NCBI RefSeq assembly: GCF_914484835.1
Contig: NZ_CAJZAR010000028.1
Coordinates: forward strand, 124,001 to 188,000
From: Paraburkholderia tropica
GTDB taxonomy: Bacteria > Pseudomonadota > Gammaproteobacteria > Burkholderiales > Burkholderiaceae
Direction: 5' to 3'
Length of the DNA: 64,000 bases
Below, in pieces: positions 1 to 7,720 of the stretch. Within the stretch, counting starts at the first letter, position 1, and each line of letters opens with the position of its first letter. Below the pieces are notes generated by a model, which had not been told where the DNA came from, did not search any database, and saw only the letters and a list, made by a program, of their open reading frames with translations. A program made the translations under genes and the position numbers.

Positions 1-846
1 CAGCAGCGTAGGCGGCTGGATTTGCGAGAGTTCGTAAACCACAGGCTGCGTGAGAATCATGTCGTAAAGCAGCGCCGAATCCCACGCGACTTCCGCGCGT
101 TGCGGGCCGCGATACATCCCTGCGAGCATTTGCACCGAAGGCTCGTAAGCGTCTTTCCATTGGCCCGCGAAATAGGTGCTTTTCTCGTAGTTCCGAATGC
201 GCGCGGCCGAGGTATGCAATTCGCGCTCGTACCATTGATCGACGGAAACCGGCGGCACGCCTTTCGCGCGCCAGTCTTCGAGACCGATCGGATCGACGAG
301 TACGAGTTGCTGCGTCTCTTTCGGCCACGTGAGCGCATAGCGGATCGCCAGCATGCCGCCCGTGGAATGGCCGATCATGATCGCGTGCTCGATGCCAAGC
401 GATTCCAGCAGCGCGTGCGTATTGAGCGCGAGTTGCTGGAACGTGAATTGATAACTCTGCGGTTTGCTCGATTTGCAGAAACCGATCTGATCGACGGCAA
501 TCACGCGATAGCCCGCTTCGCTGAGCACCTTGATGGTCGGCGCCCAGGTCGCCGCGCAATAGTTCTTGCCGTGCAGCAGGACGGCGGTGCGGCCATTGGC
601 TTTGCCCGCGTTGGGCGGCACGTCCATATACGCCATATTGAGCGTCTGGCGCTGCGAGGTGAACGTGAAGGTCTTGACCGGATAAGGGTAGTCGAAGCCT
701 TGAAGCTCGGAGCCGTACACGGGGCCGTCCTGCGTGTCGGCGGCGCTGGATGCGGCGGCGCTGTCCTCAGCGAATGCGTAATGGCTGGCGGAAACGGCGA
801 AAGCCGCAATCAGGGCCAGCGGCATGAATTGTCGAAGCACTTTCAT
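1..846 (-). CDS. exported alpha/beta hydrolase (C-terminus outside window)
   Basis: Reading leftward from the ATG at 846 gives an uninterrupted frame to base 1, so the 3' end lies outside the window. The N-terminus (MKVLRQFMPLALIAAFAVSA, then an Ala-rich stretch ending HYAFA) is a typical Sec signal peptide, so the enzyme is probably periplasmic. The mature part has the alpha/beta-hydrolase core: an LLHGKNYCAATW oxyanion-hole region, a VIAVDQIGFCKS segment and the nucleophile elbow GHSTGG with the catalytic serine. The acid and histidine of the triad would be further along, with the acid probably near LVDPIG and the histidine off the edge. The substrate cannot be told; esterases, lipases and haloalkane-type enzymes share this core. 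It is separated from the efflux operon by a terminator and appears to be its own unit. Confidence 0.88.
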   Translation of the reverse strand, partial: MKVLRQFMPLALIAAFAVSASHYAFAEDSAAASSAADTQDGPVYGSELQGFDYPYPVKTFTFTSQRQTLNMAYMDVPPNAGKANGRTAVLLHGKNYCAATWAPTIKVLSEAGYRVIAVDQIGFCKSSKPQSYQFTFQQLALNTHALLESLGIEHAIMIGHSTGGMLAIRYALTWPKETQQLVLVDPIGLEDWRAKGVPPVSVDQWYERELHTSAARIRNYEKSTYFAGQWKDAYEPSVQMLAGMYRGPQRAEVAWDSALLYDMILTQPVVYELSQIQPPTLL

Positions 847-1197
847 TCTTGTTGATTGGCGTGACGAAGAGAGAAAGAGTGAGCATGCGATGAGCGTGAA
901 TTCATCGCGCGTATTCATAGCAGCCTGCTATTTTCGGGCACGCGCGTGAATTCGGGAATGTGCCCCGTCATTGAAAGATTCTTCAGATTTTTTTGAAAAT
1001 AATGCTTTCGATTCGTTACCTGAAAGCTGAATCGCATGGATAAGGCATTGCCACCATATCGATAAGGCATAGATAAGGCATCGAAAAAAAAGCCCCGGCG
1101 GGTTCCGGTCGCCGGGGCTAAAAACGAGGCTGGCGCCTCGGCTATCACACCTGGGTGTGTGAAGTCTTTCGTCTCGCTTGAAGTGTCGTTTGACGGG
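847..1197. other. intergenic region between hydrolase and efflux operon
   Basis: There is no convincing gene here. It holds the promoter side of the leftward hydrolase gene (AT-richer around 960-1080, with near-repeats of 'gataaggca' at about 1040-1080), the efflux-operon terminator at 1083-1119, and two further small inverted repeats between about 1125 and 1162 (cgaggc/gcctcg and tcacac/gtgtga). Confidence 0.6.
1083..1119 (-). terminator. rho-independent terminator of the efflux operon
   Basis: A 10-bp perfect stem (agccccggcg at 1091-1100 with cgccggggct at 1110-1119) is flanked on its left by eight A's, which become a U-run in leftward transcripts. It lies about 80 bp past the stop of the outer-membrane factor gene. 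Confidence 0.85.
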
Positions 1198-2685
1198 TCA
1201 GCCCACCGCCGACCACCCGCCGCCCAGCGCCTTGTACAGCGCCACGAGTTGCTCGCGCAGCGCCATATCGGCCTGCGCGAGCGCGTCCTCGCCGCCGAGC
1301 AGCGCGTCCTGCGCCGTATCCACTTGCAGATAGCTCGAACTGCCTTGCTGATAACGCTGCGTCGCGGCCGTGAGCGCGGCGCGTTCGTGATCGACGGCCT
1401 GCGCGAGTTCGTTGCGGCGGCGCTGCGTGTTGCCGTAAGCGGTCATCGCGTTATCGACGTCGCGCCACGCTTGCAGCACGGTCTTCTGATACGCGATGGC
1501 GGCTTCGCGCTGTTGCGCGCGGCGCAGCTTGAGCGTGCCGCGCAGACGTCCGCCTTCGAAGATCGGAATTTCGACGCTCGGCCCGATCGAAAACGCACGG
1601 CTCGCGAGGCTGAACAGATTGCCGAATTGCAGGCCCTCGGTGCCCACGCTGCCCGTGAGGCTCACATCGGGATAAAACGACGCGACGGCCACGCCCGTTT
1701 CGGCGGTCGCCTGATGCAGACGCGCCTCGGCTTCGCGGATGTCCGGGCGGCGGCGCAGCAGCGCGGACGGCAAACCCGCGGGCACTTGCGGCGGCAGCAG
1801 CGGCAGGTCCGCGACCGGCGCGAGTTCGTCCTGCAACGCGCGCGGCGGCTGCGCGAGCAGCAGGCCGATGGCGTTGATGCTCTGCTGCTCGGTGGTTTGC
1901 AGATCGGGCAAACGCGCGGCGATCGATTCGCGCGTGGCTTTCGCGCGCGCCACGTCGAGCGTGTTGCCGATGCCGTTCTCGTACTGGTTTTCGACCAGCG
2001 AGAGCGCGTGCGTGGCGCTGTCGAGATTGCGGCGCGCGATGGCTTCGCGTTGTTGCGCGCCGCGCAGCGTCATGTAGTCGGACGCGAGTTCGGCGAGCGC
2101 ATCGAGCGCCACGCCGCGTCGCGCTTCCTCGGCGGCGGCGGTGCCCGCGTCGGCGGCTTCCACGGCGCGGCGCACGCGGCCGAACAGATCGAGTTCCCAC
2201 GACGCGGAGAGGCCCGCGCCCCAGTCGTCGTATTCGAGCGGCGCGCCGGGCGGATGCGTGACGAGCGTCGAGGTGCCCGTCGAGCTGATGCGTTCGTGCG
2301 ACTGCGACGCCGACGCGCCCACGCTCGGCATGCCCGCCGACGCCGTCACGCGCCGCGCCGCCTGCGCCTCGATCACGCGTTCGCTCGCGCTCGCGAGGTC
2401 GAGGTTCTGCTTCACGAGACGCTGCACGAGGCTGTCGAGTTCGGGGTCCTGGAAGCGCGTCCACCAGGTTTCGTCGATGGCGCCCGTGGTCACGTCGCTC
2501 GTGCCGTCGCCGGGCGTGACGTGCCAGACCGAGGGCGAGGGCGTGGCCAGTTTGGGCGGCTCGAAGCGCGGTCCGACCGTGCAGCCGCTGACGAGCGCGC
2601 CGATCATCGCGATCACGCCGATCCCACCCATCACGCGCGAAATCGGCTGCGCGCGCGTCTTGAGCTTGTCGAACGCCATGCTCAT
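1198..2685 (-). CDS. NodT/OprM-family outer membrane efflux lipoprotein
   Basis: This 495-residue protein is the outer-membrane channel of a tripartite efflux pump. The N-terminus carries a lipoprotein signal with lipobox LVSGC (Cys35), followed by TVGPRFEPP, the usual start of NodT/OprM-type factors. Two OEP-type repeats follow, with the family's RRRPDIREAEARLHQATAETG region in the middle and a second half rich in coiled-coil heptads (ALTAATQRYQQG..SYLQVDTAQ). The length is normal. Its start codon overlaps the stop of the upstream membrane-fusion gene by four bases, so the two are translationally coupled. It is third in an MFS-MFP-OMF operon transcribed leftward. The exported compound is unknown; EmrAB/FarAB-type pumps carry hydrophobic drugs or aromatic acids. 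Confidence 0.95.
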   Translation of the reverse strand: MSMAFDKLKTRAQPISRVMGGIGVIAMIGALVSGCTVGPRFEPPKLATPSPSVWHVTPGDGTSDVTTGAIDETWWTRFQDPELDSLVQRLVKQNLDLASASERVIEAQAARRVTASAGMPSVGASASQSHERISSTGTSTLVTHPPGAPLEYDDWGAGLSASWELDLFGRVRRAVEAADAGTAAAEEARRGVALDALAELASDYMTLRGAQQREAIARRNLDSATHALSLVENQYENGIGNTLDVARAKATRESIAARLPDLQTTEQQSINAIGLLLAQPPRALQDELAPVADLPLLPPQVPAGLPSALLRRRPDIREAEARLHQATAETGVAVASFYPDVSLTGSVGTEGLQFGNLFSLASRAFSIGPSVEIPIFEGGRLRGTLKLRRAQQREAAIAYQKTVLQAWRDVDNAMTAYGNTQRRRNELAQAVDHERAALTAATQRYQQGSSSYLQVDTAQDALLGGEDALAQADMALREQLVALYKALGGGWSAVG

Positions 2686-3860
2686 GCTCCCGCTCCGTCC
2701 GCGTTGCTCGCGTCGCCGGCGTGATAGGTATCGCGCAGCTTGCCCACGACATCCGCGTTACCGGTCAGCACGGTGGTCTCCACCGACATGCCCAGACGCA
2801 GCAGCGACGCCTTCGGCTGATCCGCCGCGAACACGATCTTCACGGGCAGACGCTGCACGATCTTCGTGAAGTTGCCGGTGGCGTTGTCGGGCGCGATGGG
2901 CGCGAACACGGCGCCCGTCGAAGGCGGCACGCTGTCGACCACGCCATCGAGGTCGATATCGTAGGCATCCACATGCACGCGCACGTGCTGGCCCGGCTGC
3001 ATATGCTTGAGCGCGACCTCGCGATACTGCGCCTCCACGTACATGCCCTTCGCGGGCACGAGCGCCATCAGCGCCGCGCCGGGGCTCACGTAATTGCCGG
3101 GCTCGACGGCGCGCTCGCCCACCACGCCGTCCATCGGCGCGACGATGCGCGTGTAGCTCAGGTTCAGTTGCGCCTGCGCGAGCGCGGCTTCGTCGGCGTG
3201 CACGGTGGCGATGGCCGCTTCGTGCTGCGCCTTGAGCAGATCGAGTTGATGTTGCGCCGCGCTCACGGCCGCGCGCGCCTGGGCGAGTTGCGCGCTTTGT
3301 TCGCGCAAGGTGGCGTCGGCGGCTTCGGTGTCCTGCTTCGAGCCCGAGCCGAACGCCGCGAGGTTGCGATAGCGCGTGGCGTTCGATTGCGCGAGTGCGA
3401 GGCGCGCCTCGATCTGCTGGACTTGCGCGCTGTTTTGCGCGATCACGTCGGGCTGACGCGCGACCGATGCCGATGCGTCGTCGACCTGCGCGCGGTCGCG
3501 GTCGAGTTGCGATTGCGCGCGCTCGACGGCGGTGCGGTAGTCGCGGTCGTCGAGCGTCGCGAGCAACTGGCCCGCGTGCACGGTCTGGTTATCTTCGACG
3601 TTCACGCTCGCGATCTGTCCGGCCACGCGCGGCGCGATCGTCGTGTAGTGCGCGGTGATGCGCGCGTCGTCGGTCCAGACGTTGGCGCTCGGCGCGTAGA
3701 TCTTCCAGCCGGCGACACCGGCAAACAGCACCACGACGGCGATGCCGATGACGAGCGGCACGCGGCTCTTTTTCGGCGGGGTTTCCTTGTGCACGGGCTG
3801 CGGTGCGGACGGCTTGGCCGCGGCAGCGGCGGCGGGTTGGGTCATATCGTTCATAAGCAA
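2682..3860 (-). CDS. HlyD/EmrA-family membrane fusion protein
   Basis: This is the periplasmic adaptor (up to 392 residues) linking the MFS pump to the outer-membrane factor. After a short Ala/Pro-rich cytoplasmic segment comes one membrane helix (about residues 34-55), then a biotinyl-lipoyl half motif (VNVEDNQTVHAGQLLATLD), a long alpha-helical hairpin rich in Ala, Gln and Arg, the second lipoyl half (APMDGVVGERAVEPGNYV) and a beta-barrel domain (AQYREVALKHMQPGQHVRV), all in the order expected for EmrA. Several in-frame ATG codons lie at the 5' end (3860, 3851, 3842), so the exact start is open. It follows the MFS gene by about 46 bp and overlaps the next gene by ATGA. Confidence 0.94.
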   Translation of the reverse strand: MLMNDMTQPAAAAAAKPSAPQPVHKETPPKKSRVPLVIGIAVVVLFAGVAGWKIYAPSANVWTDDARITAHYTTIAPRVAGQIASVNVEDNQTVHAGQLLATLDDRDYRTAVERAQSQLDRDRAQVDDASASVARQPDVIAQNSAQVQQIEARLALAQSNATRYRNLAAFGSGSKQDTEAADATLREQSAQLAQARAAVSAAQHQLDLLKAQHEAAIATVHADEAALAQAQLNLSYTRIVAPMDGVVGERAVEPGNYVSPGAALMALVPAKGMYVEAQYREVALKHMQPGQHVRVHVDAYDIDLDGVVDSVPPSTGAVFAPIAPDNATGNFTKIVQRLPVKIVFAADQPKASLLRLGMSVETTVLTGNADVVGKLRDTYHAGDASNADGAGA

Positions 3861-3906
3861 ATCGGTAGCGTTTCTGTAGCTTGTGACGAGTGGGTTCGAC
3901 TCGTCG

Positions 3907-5463
3907 TTATTTCTTCAGGAGTGCGATGCGCGGCGGCCACGTGCGTTCGGGCAGCACCAGCAGCACGACGAAAATCAGCGTGGCGACGCCCGCGAGCAGC
4001 AGATAGTCGTCGCTGACGACCATCACGGCGCGCTGCACGTCGATGGCGTGCGCGAAGCCCGCGAGACTGTCCGCGCCGCGTTGCGCGCCGTTGGCGAGCA
4101 GCGGCGGCAGATGCTGCGGATCGAGTCCGCCCGTGGCCTGCACGGTCGAAAAGCGATGCGTGCCGGCGCTTTCGAGCAGACGCGTCGCGTGCAGCTGGCC
4201 GCGAAAACGCGCCATCAGCGTGAGCAAACACGCGCCGATCACTTCGCTCAAGCCGCGCGGCATGTTCACGAGCGACGAGGCGAACGGCCCTTCCTGCGGC
4301 ACGAGCGCGTTGGTCGCCATCATCAGCAGTGAGAGCACCACGCAGGCCTGGCCGAAGCCGGAAACCGCCTGCCACAGATAGAACTGCTCGCGGCTCCAGG
4401 TGGAATCGAGCTGGCTCGATCCGATGCACGCGCTAATCAGGCACAGCAGGCCGAGTCCGTTGATCCAGCGCGCGTCGATCCATTCGATATCGAGCAGATT
4501 CACGACGAGCGGCAGAAAGATCAGTTGCAGCGCGGCGACTTCGGCCATCACGGTCCAGATCTGCATGGGCCGGAAGCCCTGCACATCGGCGAGATACTCG
4601 GAGGGCACGGTCGAACTCGACATCGCCACGATCACGAAGCAGAACAGCGTGAACACGCCATACGCGAAGTTGCGGCGCTTGAGCAGCTGCGGCCGGAACA
4701 GCGGAATGGTCTGCCTGCATTCGTTGATCACCAGCAGCGGCAACGCGATCGCGCTGATCAGCGCCAGCGTGCAGATGAACTTCGACTGGAACCAGTCGAG
4801 GCGGCTGCCGTGCTGGAGCATCGTCGTCAGCGCGCCGAGGCCCACGACCACGAGCAGCGTGCCGGGCCAGTCGTACTGGCGCAGGCGCTCGTAATGCGGC
4901 GGATCTTGCGGCATCCCGTACCAGACGCACAGCGCGGCGATCGTGCAGAGCGGGATCGCTTCGAAGAACACGAACTGCCAGCCGACCACGTCGGTCCACA
5001 GCGCGGACACGGCCGCGCTCAGGTTCGGGAAGAAGGTCGCGGTGAGCGCGTAGCACGCGAGCCCCCAGAGGCGGATGTTCGGCGTGAGGTACTTGAGCGC
5101 CGTCGTCATCAGGAGCGGGATTGTGAGGCCGTGCGCGAAGCCTTCGACGGCGCGCAGCGCATAGAAGCAGGCTTCGTTGGGCGCGAGCGGCAGCAGCGCG
5201 GTCGCCACGCAGTTCAGCGCGATCGCGAACAGCACCATGCGTTTGAGCGTGACCGCCGCCGACCAGCACGGCGACAGCGCCATGCCGATCACCATGCCCG
5301 AGAGATAGAGGCTCTCGATCCAGATGCCCGGATCGTGGCCGATGCCGAGCGCGCCGCGCACGTCGATCATCGCCGCCGATCCCACCTGATCGTTGAATTC
5401 GGCGGACATTGCTGCCACGATGACGCCGCCGAGCCCAATCAAGGGTTTTTTGTCCAAAATCAT
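3907..5463 (-). CDS. DHA2/EmrB-like MFS efflux transporter
   Basis: This 518-residue protein has about 14 predicted membrane helices, the length typical of the DHA2 (14-TMS) drug:H+ antiporters such as EmrB. Near the N-terminus, WIESLYLSGMVIGMALSPCW matches helix 2 of the family, and YALRAVEGFAHGLTIPLLM corresponds to the fourth and fifth helices. The start ATG at 5463 is preceded by a strong AGAAGGAA ribosome-binding site. It is the first gene of the leftward efflux operon and faces the IclR-type gene across a 118-bp shared promoter region, so that regulator probably controls it. The substrate is unknown. Confidence 0.93.
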   Translation of the reverse strand: MILDKKPLIGLGGVIVAAMSAEFNDQVGSAAMIDVRGALGIGHDPGIWIESLYLSGMVIGMALSPCWSAAVTLKRMVLFAIALNCVATALLPLAPNEACFYALRAVEGFAHGLTIPLLMTTALKYLTPNIRLWGLACYALTATFFPNLSAAVSALWTDVVGWQFVFFEAIPLCTIAALCVWYGMPQDPPHYERLRQYDWPGTLLVVVGLGALTTMLQHGSRLDWFQSKFICTLALISAIALPLLVINECRQTIPLFRPQLLKRRNFAYGVFTLFCFVIVAMSSSTVPSEYLADVQGFRPMQIWTVMAEVAALQLIFLPLVVNLLDIEWIDARWINGLGLLCLISACIGSSQLDSTWSREQFYLWQAVSGFGQACVVLSLLMMATNALVPQEGPFASSLVNMPRGLSEVIGACLLTLMARFRGQLHATRLLESAGTHRFSTVQATGGLDPQHLPPLLANGAQRGADSLAGFAHAIDVQRAVMVVSDDYLLLAGVATLIFVVLLVLPERTWPPRIALLKK

Positions 5464-5522
5464 TTCCTTCTAACAACACGCGTTGGCGCTGCCACGCCTC
5501 GCGTCGATAATTTGCGTAACCG

Positions 5523-5537
5523 CATTGCGGTGCAATG
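5523..5537. promoter_or_regulatory. candidate IclR operator between efflux operon and its regulator
   Basis: A perfect 6-bp inverted repeat (cattgc-ggt-gcaatg) lies in the 118-bp divergent promoter region, 45 bp before the regulator start and 60 bp before the pump start. Its place suits control of both genes. Binding is inferred only from symmetry and position. Confidence 0.45.
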
Positions 5538-5581
5538 TATCACAATATGGTTATTCGGTGCGATGACACCTCAGTGAGAAC

Positions 5582-6367
5582 ATGGTCAAGAAAAACGAAG
5601 TGACAGGAGCGGCCCAGGAGGAACGCGGCGACGACGCGCGCTCGGGCATTCAGGTGATCCGCCGCGCCGTGGGCGTGCTGCGCGTGCTGGCCGAGCAGGG
5701 GCACAACGGCCTGAGCCTCGGCGCGATCGCCACGCGCGTGGAGCTGCCGCGCTCGACGGTGCAGCGCATCGTCGGCGCGCTGGAGGACGAAGGCATGGTC
5801 GCGCCCGCGCCGTCCGGCGGCGGCTTTTGCCTCGGCCCGACGATGAGCGTGCTGGCGCGCGGGCTCGACGCCGATCCGGTCGAGGCGTTCCGCAGCGAGA
5901 TGAACCGGCTGCTCGCCGAACTCGACGAATCGGTCGTGCTCACCACGCTCGCCAACGGCCGCGTGCTCGTGCTCGAAGCGTTCAGTTCGCCGAGACCGCT
6001 GCGCGTGGTGCTGCCCAAGGTGCTCGAAGTCGATATGTTCACGAGCGCGCCGGGCAAGGCCATGCTCGCGATCCTCGCCAACGGCCCGCGCGAGGCGCAG
6101 ATCGCCGCCGCGCCGAACGCCGTCGATCGCGCGGCGCTGGACGCGGAACTCGCGCAGGCGCGCCGCGACGGCTACGCGATCGAGGAGGACGTGCCGTTCG
6201 AAGGCATTTCCGCGCTCGCCATCGCGCTCGAAATGGGCGGCAAGCCGTACTCGATCACCGTCACGCTGCCGACGGGGCGTTTCGCGGCCGAGCGCGAGGC
6301 CATCGCCCAGGCGCTGCTCGAAAGCGCGCGCTCGCTGGCGCGGCGGATTTCGGGCGCGTCAGCTTGA
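5582..6367 (+). CDS. IclR-family transcriptional regulator
   Basis: This 261-residue protein has the two IclR parts. An N-terminal winged helix-turn-helix spans roughly residues 20-85 (VLRVLAEQGHNGLSLGAIA, then LPRSTVQRIVGALEDEGMV). A C-terminal effector domain follows, with SAPGKAMLA, GYAIEEDVPFEGISALA and the final YSITVTLPTGRF, all recognisable IclR family blocks. The gene is divergent from the MFS-MFP-OMF operon, the arrangement seen for efflux regulators such as TtgV, so a repressor of the pump released by a hydrophobic effector is the likely role. Its 3' end overlaps the convergent small flavin-fold gene by nine bases. Confidence 0.93.
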   Translation: MVKKNEVTGAAQEERGDDARSGIQVIRRAVGVLRVLAEQGHNGLSLGAIATRVELPRSTVQRIVGALEDEGMVAPAPSGGGFCLGPTMSVLARGLDADPVEAFRSEMNRLLAELDESVVLTTLANGRVLVLEAFSSPRPLRVVLPKVLEVDMFTSAPGKAMLAILANGPREAQIAAAPNAVDRAALDAELAQARRDGYAIEEDVPFEGISALAIALEMGGKPYSITVTLPTGRFAAEREAIAQALLESARSLARRISGASA

Positions 6368-6841
6368 AGTTGAGCCTGAGCTAGGGCTAGGGGGAGCGCT
6401 CGCGTCGCCGCTATGGCGCTCCCACGTCGTCTTGCTGCCGAACGCGGTGCGGTTGTCGGTGAGCTTCAGGCGCAGCAGATGAATGCGCCACAACGGCGCC
6501 GCCATGCCCTGCGCAAACGGAAAGCGCGCGTGATAGAGCGCGAGCCCCGCGCGTCGTTCGGCTTCGTCCTCGACCACGCGCGCGAGGCCGTAGAACTGCA
6601 CGCCGACGATCTCGTCCACGGCGGCGGGCTGGCCCGCGACCGTGCCCGCGACATGGCAATTGGCGAGCAGCATGCGCGCGTGCTGGGTGTCGAGATGGCC
6701 GAGCACGGCGAGGCTTGCGGACGCTTCGTCGAAGGCGAAGAAGGCGTTCGCGGCCCACGGCACGTCGTGGCTGCACACGGCCAGCGACAGCACGTGATGC
6801 GCGTTCAGGACATCGGCGATGGCGGGCGGCAAGGCGTTCAT
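6359..6841 (-). CDS. pyridoxamine-phosphate-oxidase-fold small protein
   Basis: The frame is read from the ATG at 6841 (MNALPPAIADVLNAHHVLSL), giving 160 residues. AVCSHDVPWAANAFFAFDEA, GHLDTQHARMLLANCHVAGTV and VGVQFYGLARVV match the split-barrel flavin-binding fold of the YhbP/UPF0306 and PNPOx-related families. The last 25 residues are Ser/Pro-rich and probably disordered. It starts 29 bp after the UbiX-like gene and so is probably co-transcribed with it. In the decarboxylase setting it could bind or shuttle flavin, but that is inference; members of this fold have many roles. Confidence 0.82.
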   Translation of the reverse strand: MNALPPAIADVLNAHHVLSLAVCSHDVPWAANAFFAFDEASASLAVLGHLDTQHARMLLANCHVAGTVAGQPAAVDEIVGVQFYGLARVVEDEAERRAGLALYHARFPFAQGMAAPLWRIHLLRLKLTDNRTAFGSKTTWERHSGDASAPPSPSSGSTSS

Positions 6842-6870
6842 GCGGGCGGGCTCCGATGGCTCGGCGCGGC

Positions 6871-7473
6871 TTACCACGCCAGTTCCTGTTCGGCGTCGAG
6901 CGCCGCGACGGTTTCGCCCCAGCGCGGCTGCGCCTTCGGTTCGAAGCCGAGCAGGCCGACCGCGCGCGCGGCGCTGTGCGTGATGATCGCGTCGACCGTC
7001 TGCGGACCGGCATAGAGCGCGGGCACGGGCGGAAACACGATCGCGCCGTATTCCGTCACCGCCGCCATATTGCGGATCTGACCCAGATGCAGCGGCGTTT
7101 CGCGCACCATCAGCACGAGACGGCGGCGTTCCTTGAGCGTGACGTCGGCGGCGCGCGTGACGAGGTTCTCGGTCACGCCGTTCGCGATGCAGGCGAGCGT
7201 GTTCATCGAGCAGGGCGCGACGATCATGCCGGCCGTGCGGAACGAGCCGCTCGAAATCGCCGCGCCGACCGCGCCGGTCGGATAGAACACATCGGCCATG
7301 TCGATCACGTCCTGACGCGAGAGCGTGGTTTCGTGTTCGCGCGTGAGTCCGGCCGCCTTCGACATGACGAGGTGCGATTCCGCGCCCAGTTCGCGCAGAA
7401 GCTGCAACACCTTGACGCCATACATGAATCCGGTGGCGCCGCTGATTCCGACTACGACTCGTGGCTTTTGCAT
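6871..7473 (-). CDS. ubiX: UbiX-like flavin prenyltransferase
   Basis: Starting at the ATG at 7473 (MQKPRVVVGISGATGFMYG) the protein has 200 residues, the usual UbiX/Pad1 size. GISGATG is the flavin-binding loop; CSMNTLACIANGVTENLV, RAADVTLKERRRLVLMVRET and LHLGQIRNM are conserved family blocks. UbiX enzymes make prenylated FMN from FMN and dimethylallyl phosphate, the cofactor of UbiD decarboxylases. A UbiD gene with a near-identical promoter box lies 3.8 kb upstream on the same strand, so this copy most likely serves the aromatic acid decarboxylase (the B component of VdcBCD/ShdBCD systems) rather than ubiquinone synthesis. An upstream in-frame start would add 28 residues with no family match and was rejected. 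Confidence 0.93.
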   Translation of the reverse strand: MQKPRVVVGISGATGFMYGVKVLQLLRELGAESHLVMSKAAGLTREHETTLSRQDVIDMADVFYPTGAVGAAISSGSFRTAGMIVAPCSMNTLACIANGVTENLVTRAADVTLKERRRLVLMVRETPLHLGQIRNMAAVTEYGAIVFPPVPALYAGPQTVDAIITHSAARAVGLLGFEPKAQPRWGETVAALDAEQELAW

Positions 7474-7556
7474 GATGTGATTCTCCAGTGTGCGTGATGT
7501 GAGTGCGGAATCCGGTCTTGCCGCGTGGCGGCTGGACTGCATCCGTCGATGAATCA

Positions 7557-7612
7557 AGTATGCGAGTTCTCAAGCAGAAGATCGATACACTCGAACACGC
7601 GAATTTAATAAG
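7557..7612 (-). promoter_or_regulatory. promoter/regulator box upstream of ubiX, shared with ubiD
   Basis: This 56-bp stretch aligns without gaps to 11350-11405 in front of the ubiD-like gene. Shared blocks are agtatgc at offset 0, aagatcgata at offset 21 and t(a/g)ataag at offset 49. The ribosome-binding segments near the two start codons (ttctccag) are also alike. On the transcribed strand the order is CTTAT..., TATCGATCTT, GCATACT, with the last block in a -10-like position (CATACT). A common activator, perhaps LysR-type, is likely. Confidence 0.6.
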
Positions 7613-7658
7613 TTAAAACGTATGAATTTCGCGCGCGGGATCGCCCTGAAATGTGTAA

Positions 7659-7693
7659 CGGCGGCACGGCGTGTGGGTCACGCCGTGCCGCCG
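7659..7693 (-). terminator. hairpin terminator after the FUSC gene
   Basis: A perfect 15-bp stem (7659-7673 with 7679-7693) and a 5-base loop lie 28 bp past the stop of the FUSC gene. There is no long U-run after it, so termination is likely but may be partial; it separates the FUSC gene from the ubiX promoter. Confidence 0.7.
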
Positions 7694-7720
7694 TGTCTTG
7701 TGTGCCGCGCCCGAATCAGA

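Noticed and set aside
1159..2724. 521-codon rightward ORF opposite the outer-membrane factor gene
   Set aside because: Arg/Ala/His-rich antisense shadow; the minus-strand frame has a lipobox, OEP repeats and operon context.
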